DNA of 64,000 nucleotides, taken from positions 858,626 through 922,625 of the forward strand of contig NW_004454216.1 in NCBI RefSeq assembly GCF_000283155.1. The letters are read 5' to 3'. The notes under the pieces were generated by a model, which worked only from the letters and a program-made list of their open reading frames with translations, searched no databases and had not been told where the DNA came from. Shown here piece after piece: positions 51,055 through 64,000 of the stretch. Made by a program: the position numbers and the translations under genes. Position 1 is the first letter of the stretch; every line of letters starts with the position of its first letter. The stretch is from Ceratotherium simum simum. Lineage: Eukaryota; Chordata; Mammalia; Perissodactyla; Rhinocerotidae.

Positions 51055-51971
51055 TGAGTTTGAATTTAATTGTAATAACATTGCTTAAGAACAGTGTCAG
51101 TCTACTTGAAATTTCACTAGTGCCTGGCAACCCATTTCTCATCATGCTATATTTCTGTATTATCCGAAGCACTAATGTAACCCTTTTGGATATACTAAAT
51201 CTTTATAATAATATAAGTTATAACTTTGAAATATCATCAACCATTGATTTTCTCAAAAGAGAATTAAGATTTTCTTTTGTATTATGTACAGTGAAATGAT
51301 TCAGTATTATGTTAATCAAGATGACATCACATTAGCTGGAAGATGATTTTTAATTTCCAGTGTAGTCTACTATTTAGTGCTAACGAAGGGAGTAATTTTC
51401 GTGAGTATTAGTTCTCTCTAAGAGGGAGTTCAATAGGGATGCTGAGAGCTGGGACGTACTCTCACACTTTTGGAGTAGGAGCTTCACATACCATTTTTTT
51501 CTCTCTAGATTGGTGCTGGCTCTGAAAACACCTTTTCAGTTTCTTATCTTGTACAGCAAGTAATGATAATATTACCAGCAATCCAACCAAAAGTTTTGTC
51601 TTAAGCAATGAGGAAGAGGCTTGTTTGAATTAAATATCAAGATAGCAGCAAATATTATTTCTAACCTGCTGTGTTATTCTGGATGTGGCTACATTGTTAT
51701 GAGTCTTCTACATAAAGAATCTTGGGAGGAACATTCTCTGTCACTTCACCTTTCTTCTCTCAGATGTAGTTTATTGACTGCAATATTATACTATATGTCA
51801 AATAAACAGGCAAACAGTTCTGTGACTACTCAAAAGAAATTATGTTATTGAAGAGAAAAGACAAAGTCTTAATGGGAATATGGTGGAATATTTTGGGCAC
51901 AAAAACCTGGGGAGTATACTGAGGAAGTGACTTTTAGAATAACTTGACTTGTCATGTGAAGTCCCCAGATA

Positions 51972-52602
51972 CAGTCGATCCTTATTATTTGTGGATTTCA
52001 TATTTGTGAATTTGCCCACTAACTAAAATGTATTTATAACCCCCAAATCAGTACTTGTGGGGCTTTCATGGACACGTGCAGGGCAATGAGAAATTTGAGT
52101 GTGGAAGCACACGTTCCATGCTGATGTTGAACAAGATGACTCTACCTTCTTGTTTTAGCTTTCATACTGTAAACAATCATCCTTGTCATGGTCTATTTAG
52201 TGCCACATTTTCACATTTTTGTGCTTTTTGTTGGTGATGTAACTGTTTAAGATGACCCCCAAGCATAGTGCTGAAGTGCTATCTAGTGGTTCCTAAGTGT
52301 AAGAAGGCTGTGATGTGCCCTACAGAGAAAATGTGTGTTAGATAAGCTTTGTTTAGCCGTGATAGTACTGTTGGCTATGAGTTCAATGTTAATAAATCAA
52401 CAATATAGGTTAAATAAGGTGTCTTTAAACAGAAACACACATAAAACCAGATTTTGTGTTGATTGATTAATGAAAATGTGACTAGAGGCTTCAGGGAAGC
52501 TAACCCTGTATTTCCCCTAGGAGCAATGGTTCAGTATTCCCTAATTCAGTGTTCATGGTGACTTTATGTACTGTAACTACCAAAAATAACAAGAATCGAC
52601 TA
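51972..52602 (+). mobile_element. Tigger (pogo) DNA transposon, internally deleted
   Basis: Left end CAGTCGATCCTTATTATTTG; the right end in reverse complement reads AGTCGATTCTTGTTATTTTT, an imperfect TIR. A TA lies before the left end. Internally, from 52250, the frame gives TPKHSAEVLSS, then stops, matching the N-terminus of Tigger transposases (CENP-B-like). Most of the transposase is deleted. Confidence 0.85.
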
Positions 52603-52619
52603 ATTTATTGGTGACTGGA

Positions 52620-53120
52620 TTAGTTAGAATATAAATTCACTGCTATAACAAAAGCCACCATAATAGGTACTTAAACAAAGTAGAAGTTAATTTCTTCTCA
52701 TATAACAGTACAATAGTAAGTAATCTGAGACTGATATGGTGATTCCACTATCAGGGACCTAGTCTTCTAGTTTATCTTTCCATGTTCAGCAATTTAGTTT
52801 CAATCCATGGTGCAAGACGGTTACTCCAGTCTCTGTCGTCACATCTGCATTTCAGCCATCAGGAAGGGGAGATGAGGAAGTAAAGGGACATCCTGCCTTA
52901 ACTTTAAGGGCACTTCCCAGAAACTGCACATAGTATCTCTCCTCACATATAATGATTTAGTCACATGGTTACATTTCCCAACTGCAAAGGAGGCTGGAGA
53001 ATATAATCTTTAGCTGAGTGGCCATGTACCCAACTAACACTTATGGGTTTTATTAAAGGAAGAATGAGAGAATGGCTATTAGGGGACAACCATCAGTCTC
53101 AACCCCAGCAGTAAATGACT
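52620..53120. repeat. Unassigned interspersed repeat
   Basis: Opens with AAATTCACTGCTATAACAAA and contains CCATGGTGCAAGACGGTTAC and TAATGATTTAGTCACATGGT, phrases shared with a mammalian repeat that I cannot name. No coding potential. Confidence 0.4.
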
Positions 53121-53176
53121 CCTCTATCTATAATCTCTGAAGGGCCATTGATCTGCCTCCTTTTTAAGCCCTAAAA

Positions 53177-53577
53177 TTTTTTTTTTTTTAGTTTTTTGTT
53201 TATTGCAGTAACATTGGTTTATAACATTGTATAAATTTCAGGTATACATCATTATACTTCTATTTCTGCATAGATTACATCATGTTCACCACACAAATAC
53301 TAATTACAACCCATCACCACACACATGTGCCGAATTACCCCTTTCGCCCTCCTCCCTCCCCCCTTCCCCTCTGGTAACCACCAGTCCAATCTCTGCCCCT
53401 ATGTGTTTGTTTATTGTTGTTATTATCTACTACTTAATGAAGGAAATCATATGGTATTTGACCTTGTCCCTCTGACTTATTTCACTTTGCATAATACCCT
53501 CAATGTCCATCCATGTTGTCACAAATGGCTGGATTTCATTGTTTCTTATGGCTGAGTAGTATTCCATTGTGTATATA
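53177..53577 (-). repeat. L1 3' end, 5'-truncated (antisense)
   Basis: Poly(T) at 53177-53189, then antisense L1 3' UTR and ORF2 end (GCAGTAACATTGGTTTATAA, CTGAGTAGTATTCCATTGTG). Perfect 12-bp duplications TAAGCCCTAAAA lie at 53165-53176 and 53578-53589. It shares the 3' end of the element at 59297-61487, so it is of the same subfamily. Confidence 0.95.
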
Positions 53578-53589
53578 TAAGCCCTAAAA

Positions 53590-55289
53590 ATTTTGATGAT
53601 CAAAAAAACTTCCAACTCGTTGGATTTTCCCTACTGTAGACATCAAAGAAGTTTATCCTGCTTCTGTCTTTTACTTTACCTACAAAATAAGCAGATTACA
53701 TGTATGTGTTTAAAAAGAGTGAGGGGAAGAGACTAAGACACTCCCTTCCCATTTCTAACTGCCTCCCTCTGCTCTTCCCCCAACTCTGATTTCTCAGCTG
53801 ACTCAACTCTGGAGAGTGGAGTGTAAGTTTATTTTACACAGACACTCTTCTTTTAGGGCCAGAGGGTCTTTAAGGTAATGTAGAAGATAAAGTTTTATTT
53901 GCCTTGCTAGATTCTTAGCTTGTGCTCATCTTTCTCATAGGGAAGAATAATTGGAAGGTTGGTGCCCTGGTTAATTATCAAGCCTTAAGTCAGATAACAT
54001 TCAAATAAAACTAAAATATACCACAATACCTTTGTTTCTAAGGTCTTGGAAACTTCTGAGATTTTGATATTCCATAATGCTCCATTTTAGGATGGCATAT
54101 GATTTGCTCAAAACTTCCAGCAAGTGGGGAATGTGCGGATATAGGGTTTCACATCAACTACGAAGATTTAAATACTTGGTCATGCTTTTGGACTGTGTAG
54201 CATCTTTGCAACTTCTGTGCATTTTATACATGATGTTAATATTTCCTGGACAGTTCATGGTGTTTTATTTAGATGACACTTTAATGTCTGTGAATTTCCT
54301 GGAACCTTCCAGTGTAGGATGATAGTGCTTTGTGCCAAAATAGTGATTTGTAAGTTAAATAGTTAGTAATAAATGATTTGATTCTAATTGACTTCTCTAT
54401 CGTGGTGTGCATACCACCTCCCCAGAGAGGTGGGAGCAGGAAACTGGATGTGTATACTGGCATTAATTTGGGTACTTTCATAAATCTTGATCATCCTGAA
54501 AAAGGGTTGTCCATTTTCTTGAAGAATAAATACCTGGAAGAGGTTTAAACAGCCCAAAGTGGCTTTTTACCTTGCTGCTAATGCTAGTTGATCCATTTTC
54601 TAGGTAATTTTTTTGTCTTAAGCTGGGCTATTTTGTAGTCATTGCTAGAGCCAGGGGATATATTTTATTTGCCTGTTTTTTTTTGATGGCATCTATCTTT
54701 TTGTCATTATATCTGGGATAAATAACCAATGGTCATCAAGTTTATAGTCCCTTCTCTTTATCCTATTTTGATGCTTAATTTGGCAGTTGGTGTTAGGAAA
54801 GCATCATCTGTACCTTCTCTCTGCCTGGAGTGGTTAGTATGTACCACCACAGTGGCACTTGTATTTTTCTTTAATGCGAAAGGCCTTCATTTTGCCTCTT
54901 GAACATCTTATTTATCTGCTTCCTTTCCTCTACTATTGGATTGATTTTTGAAAAAAAAATTATGATTTTCTCTAGTCTTAATTGTTATAGTAGTTTATGT
55001 TTGTATAAATTGTATATTTGTGTATGTTTTTAATTTATGTGTTTTCACATATTTTTGTTCATTTGATTGTCACAATAACCTAAAGCATTTAGACTAGTGA
55101 ATGTTATAATGTAATTTCTAGGTATCCATAATTTTTTTTTAATTTATATTCTCATCACGTATAACCAGTAATAATTTGCATTTTCCTTTCTGGTTTTCAA
55201 AGTACTTCTGTTACTATTGTTATATACTTAATTATTCAATAATAATAGTTAATTCTGTGGGGAAGGAAGAAAACTTTTCCTCTTAGGTT
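53590..55289. other. POLQ intron 9, plain stretch
   Basis: No exon or named repeat recognised. AT-rich, short frames only. Confidence 0.4.
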
Positions 55290-55830
55290 TTATGGCTAGT
55301 GCCTGCAAATTAAACTGACAAATGACAGATTAACAGGAGAAAAGGCATACGTATTTAATTTGACGTTAATATTTTAATTTTTTATGTGCACAGAAGCCTA
55401 TATAGAAAAGAAATGAAGATCCAAAGAAGTGGTTAGATGCTGGGGGCTTATATACCCTTTTAACAAAGGGTGATAAATTGTGGAGAAGTGACAAGGGAAA
55501 GGAAAGGGGTTTGGGCTTCTAGGGGTGGTAAATTGTGGGAAGGTAAATGTATGCTGGAAACTAACGGAAATTAAGAATTATTTAGTCAAGGTTTGTGCAG
55601 ACCCATCTTGGTGCTGACTTTCTGTCCCCAGTGATAAGAATTGTTCTCTTGCTATGGGAGACGTGATGGGGAACACCCTAAGAGAAATTTATGTCCTGCT
55701 TCTAGGCAAATAGGGAGAGAGTAAAAAGCTCTGTCTGTGTTTGCCACTTCCCAGTTGCCTTCAGATCAAAATAATCTTTTCGCAAAAGTGGCATATTTTG
55801 GTATGGCACTTTCTGATCCCCTTCAATCCA
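55290..55830 (-). repeat. Unassigned repeat, possibly LTR-related
   Basis: CAAATTAAACTGACAAATGA, TGTGCACAGAAGCCTATATA, GACCCATCTTGGTGCTGACT and CACTTTCTGATCCCCTTCA recur in mammalian genomes in my memory as an LTR or DNA element. The family and orientation are uncertain. Confidence 0.4.
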
Positions 55831-55860
55831 AAGTTCAGAAAATAAAAACATTAGCAATAA

Positions 55861-58331
<2,471 letters not shown>

Positions 58332-58523
58332 TAAGGGAACATCTTGTCTGTTTTCCTTGACTAGGGTAGTAGTGTTGGGAATAGAGAAGAGGTAAGAAGA
58401 GAATTGTTTTAAAGTAATAAGCCAAATGTTCTAGTGACCTTTTAATCTATTTGCCTGCTTATCTATTTTCTCCAACTTCCTTTTAAAAAGGATTTGAGGT
58501 GGTTTATAAAAAACATGTATTTT

Positions 58524-58830
58524 TTGGGGCCGGCCCCGTGGCTTAGCGGTTAAGTGCGCATACTCCGCTACTGGCGGCCCGGGTTCGGATCCCGGGCGCA
58601 CACCGACGCACCGCTTCTCCGGCCATGCTGAGGCCACGTCCCACATATAGCAACTGGAAGGATGTGCAACTATGACGTACAACTATCTACTGGGGCTTTG
58701 CGGAAAAAAAAGGAGGAGGATCGGCAATAAATGTTAGCTCAGAGCTGGTCTTCCTCAGCAAAAAGAGGAGGATTAGCACGGATATTAGCTCAGGGCTGAT
58801 CTTCCTCACAAAAAAAAAATTAAAAAAACC
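58524..58830 (+). repeat. ERE SINE, young-looking
   Basis: Head GGGGCCGGCCCCGTGGCTTA, tRNA-like boxes (GCGGTTAAGTGCGC and GGGTTCGGATCCCGGG), long form with the GTTGTACGTCATAG-type block, two TTAGCTCAG units and poly(A). Perfect 10-bp duplications CATGTATTTT lie at 58514-58523 and 58831-58840. Confidence 0.97.
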
Positions 58831-59296
58831 CATGTATTTTACAATATATAAGAGAACAGCAAAGGACAATGAGCTATCAGGAAATTAAAGATCATAATGT
58901 AAAACTCAAGCAAAGGTTGGTACATAAACATGCATGCCATTAAGTCATGTACAGTTGCTGTGGCCAACTTTTCTTCTGGGCTTTCTAGCAACTACAGCAA
59001 AGAGGAAAGCTTGATTAGTCTCAAAATTCATAAGATAAAAAGCAGAAGAATTAGGAAAAGCATTGCATTTTATTGCCTAAGAGAAAGTTAGTCCTAAAAA
59101 GATGCTATGAGACTTATAATCTCTATAATAAATGCAGTAAAGAATTTTAAAAGTTTGTTTACATTAGACAATCTTTTACAAATATTATTTCTTATAACAA
59201 AGATTTTTATAAGAATTGTATAAGATGGAGTTTGAGATCATATTCTCTGGCAAGAACCTGGCCAGAGATACTTTATTTTGTCAATTAAGAGCAGAT

Positions 59297-61487
59297 GTGG
59301 GGAGTGAGGTAAGCAAGATGGCGGAATAGGAGGTCCCTAGCTCTAGTCCTCATTACAATACAGATTAGCAACTATTCACAGACAAGAATGCCTTTTTAAA
59401 AATCCCAGAACCTGGTGTTGAGGTTGAAAAACTTTCTTGGAGCACAAAAACTGAGAAAAGCCACATTAGAAGGCTAAGAGCAGTGGTTTTACTTTGACTG
59501 CATTGCCCCTCCCCCAAGCTGGCACAGTGCCACACTGAGAGGGATCCCCTGGGCCTACAGTTTCTTCAGTAGGGAAAAGAGAGCCCGAGGTGGACATCCA
59601 GCCTCCCTAGCATTCCCCAGGAAGCCCACTTCTGTCTCGCCTCATGGGAACACTGGGGGAATTGGCAAGGCTGGAACACCTGAGACCTACTAGGAACAGA
59701 TAACGGGGGTGGGGCTCATTGATTAGTGTGTTGATCCTCGTGGTGGCACTATATCCCTCCCAGCCGCCTCAGATCAGAGAGCCCAGCAAGTAGCTCCACC
59801 CACGCATGGCACCAGATTGACGGCCCCATCTGGCCAGGAAGCAGGGTGAGCAGATCTCAGCCTGCAGCCCTGCCAGACCAGGGAGCCTGACTGTGACACA
59901 TCCTGGAGTACTGCATGATAACAGACCTCATCCTGTGGCCCCACCCAAGGGAGGACAGCTTCTGGCCACACCTGAACGTGGAGTCCAACTAATAGCACCA
60001 CCTAGTCAGGGAGTATTGTGGTCCTGCCTGACCAGAGAGCCCAGGCAGTGGCCCCACCCAACTGGAGAGCTCAGCCAGTGAACCTGCCTGACTGTGGAGC
60101 TCAGCCAATGGCCACGCCTATCCACGGAGCCCAGCTAGCAGTCCCACCTGACCAAGCAGCCCTGGCAGCAGTCTTGCCTGAAGGCAGAGCTGAGCCAGTG
60201 GCCCCACCCAACCAAGGACCCTGGCAGCAAGCCCTACCTGCCCTTCTGTGGACTCTACCAGCTGGCCCTTGGAAAACCCCAGGCTGGGCTGACTATGGAG
60301 GTCTTTCCCTACCGAAGCAAACCTGTAAGGACTGGAACAGGTGACCACTTCCTCAGATGCACAGACATCAATGCAAGGATACAAGAATAATGAAGAGTCA
60401 GGGCAACTAAGAATTTAGGATAATCCGCTTAATGAGTTCAGTGAACTACAGGAAAACACAGGTAGGCAATTAAACAATATTAGGAAAACAATCCATGAAC
60501 AGAATGAGAAGTTTAACAAAGAAATAGAAACCATTAAACAAACAAACAGAAATCTCACAGCTGAAGAATACGACTGATCTGAAAAATTCAATAGAAAGCT
60601 TCAAAAGCAGACTCAGTCAAGCAGAAGAATCAGTGAACTCAAAGTTAGGTCATTTGAAATTATACATTCAGAGCAACAAAAATAAAAGAATGAAAAAGAG
60701 TCAAAAAAGCCTCCAAGACTGAGGAGACACTGTCAAGCAAAATAATATATGCGTTATTGAAGTCCAAGATGGAGAAGAGAGAGAAAATGGCAGAAAGTCT
60801 ATTTAAAGAAATATTGGCTAAAAACATCCCAAATATGGGGAGAGATATGGACATCTAGGTACATGAAGCTAAACAGATACAGTTCAGAGAGGACTTCACC
60901 CAGACACATTATATTATCAAATTGTCAAAAATCAAAGAATCAAGTTCTTTGGATAAATACCCAACACCAATTTGCAAAGGTACATGCACCCCTGTGTTCA
61001 TTGCAGCATTATTCACAATAGCCAAGATTTGGAAGCAACCTAAGTGCCCATCAAGGGATGAATGGATAAAGAAGCTGTGGTATATATACACAATGGAATA
61101 CTACTCAGCCATAAAAAACGATGAAATCCAGCCATTTGTGACAACATGGATGGACATTGAGGGTATAATGCAAAGTGAAATAAGTCAGAGGGAGAAGGTC
61201 AAATACCGTATGATTTCCTTCATTAAGTAGTAGATAATAACAACAATAAACAAACACATAGGGACAGAGATTGGATTGGTGGTTACCAGAGGGGAAGGGG
61301 GGAGGGAGGAGGGTGAAAGGGATAATTTGGTACATGTGTGTGTGGTGATGGGTTGTAATTAGTATTTTGGTGGTGAACATGATGTAATCTATGCAGAAGT
61401 AGAAGTATAATGATGTACACCTGAAATTTTTACAATGTTATAAACCAATGTTACTGCAATAAACAAAAAATTAAAAAAAAAAAAAAG
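59297..61487 (+). mobile_element. Internally deleted L1 (5' UTR, ORF1 part, 3' end)
   Basis: A 2.2-kb L1 in sense with POLQ. It starts GGGAGTGAGGTAAGCAAGAT-GGCGG, an L1 5' UTR start, followed by a GC-rich repeat region (60000-60245) and an ORF1-like coiled-coil segment from about 60420 (frame broken). Near 60940 the text jumps to the end of ORF2 (GGATAAATACCCAACACCAA), then the 3' UTR and poly(A) to 61487. About 4 kb of a full L1 is missing between. Stops are frequent, so it is inactive. No clear duplications were found. Confidence 0.75.
60000..60245 (+). repeat. Degenerate ~30-bp tandem repeats in L1 leader
   Basis: About seven units of the form GAGCCCAGCAGTGGCCCCAC-CCAACC.., varying from 28 to 32 bases. 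Both strands carry open frames (up to 108 codons) because the unit lacks stops; these are not genes. Confidence 0.8.
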
Positions 61488-61499
61488 AAATTTCACAAT

Positions 61500-62200
61500 C
61501 TTATAAACTGTTACGATCTCAATTAAAAAATGCTTATTACAAAACAATACATAAGTAAAATATATTAAAAAAAAATATTGTCTTCCACTACATGTACATG
61601 GACTGTCTTTCCATTTATTTAGGTCCTCTTTAATTTCTTTCAACAATTTTTATGGTTTTCAGAGTATAAGTTTTCTATTTCTCTTGTTAAATTGTCCTAG
61701 CATTTTATTCTTTTTGATGCTGTTATAAATGGAATTGCTTTTTTAATTTCATTTTCAGATTGTTTATTAAAATGTATAGAAAAACTCTTTGTATATTGAT
61801 TTTATATCCTGAAATCTGTGAAACTTGTTTATTAATTTTAATAGTATTTTGGAGGATTCCTTAAGATTTTCTGTATACAAATCATGTCATCTGCAAACGG
61901 AGATAGTTTTGCTTCCTCCTTTCCAATCTGGATATCTTTTATTTCTTTTTCTTGCCTAATTGACCTGGCTAGAATTTCCAATAAAATGTGAAATAAAGGT
62001 AGCCAGAGCAGAAATCTCTGTTTTGTTCCTGATCTTAGAGGGAAAGCATTCAGTCTTTCACTATCAAGTATGATGTGAACTGAGAGTTTTTTGCAGATGG
62101 CCTTTATCAAGTCGAGGAAGTTTCTCAACTTGTGAGTTGTTTGTGAATAAATGCAGTTTCTATATAAATGAAGTATTATCACATTTAGAAATTTTTCCAA
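61500..62200 (-). repeat. L1 ORF2 fragment (antisense)
   Basis: On the minus strand [20 protein letters not shown] is followed by SPFADDMI, the L1 reverse-transcriptase active-site box (FADD intact), in a copy broken by stops. The first 60 bases are an AT-rich junction. Confidence 0.9.
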
Positions 62201-62300
62201 ATATTGAGGACTTTGTATTTAATATGAAGTTTACATTTACAATTTTGTTCCTTTTGTAGTGCAGTAGTTTTAGCTAATGAATGATGCTTCTTCCTTTTAG

Positions 62301-64000
<1,700 letters not shown>

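Noticed and set aside
59893..60384. Proline- and alanine-rich frames on both strands
   Set aside because: Products of ~30-base tandem repeats in an L1 leader.

Overview
The window is mammalian nuclear DNA, most likely from a perissodactyl (horse, ass, rhinoceros or tapir). The main evidence is nine tRNA-derived SINEs of the ERE type, six of them with clear target-site duplications. Mammal-wide repeats (MIR, L2, old L1, hAT, Tigger) fill most of the rest. ERE elements are established as perissodactyl-specific; the genus cannot be fixed by eye.

Layout. The gene order, left to right, is FBXO40 (minus), ARGFX (minus) and POLQ (plus), which as I recall is the order of human 3q13.33. FBXO40 is represented by a 94-codon exon cut by the left edge, a small exon that ends exactly on the ATG, and a candidate TATA/MEF2/E-box muscle-type promoter near 11.1 kb. 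ARGFX (about 16.6-20.6 kb) is a decayed PRD-type homeobox gene. Its homeodomain is still open across two exons, but a stop lies just after it, two frameshifts break the tail, and the first coding exon has a diverged duplicate near 21.9 kb.

POLQ begins in a GC-rich promoter at 31.2-31.6 kb. Fourteen exons (31445-63536) encode about 764 residues, the helicase half of DNA polymerase theta. All splice junctions keep phase and the helicase motifs are intact. The central region and polymerase domain lie beyond the right edge.

The most striking insertion is a full-length processed copy of NUMB mRNA (35299-38918) in POLQ intron 3, in the same orientation as the host gene. It has a perfect 13-bp target-site duplication, a poly(A) tail, its own AATAAA and a 564-codon open frame. 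That frame keeps the PTB domain but loses the NPF/DPF tail through one frameshift. Other notable items are a fossil MULE-type DNA transposon with transposase remnant inside an old L1, with a TA-flanked MITE inside it; an internally deleted L1 in POLQ intron 12; and a possible 23-codon upstream ORF in the POLQ leader.

There is no bacterial or viral gene system here. Gene identities and domain comparisons rest on recognition of the families and on remembered human proteins, not on database searches.
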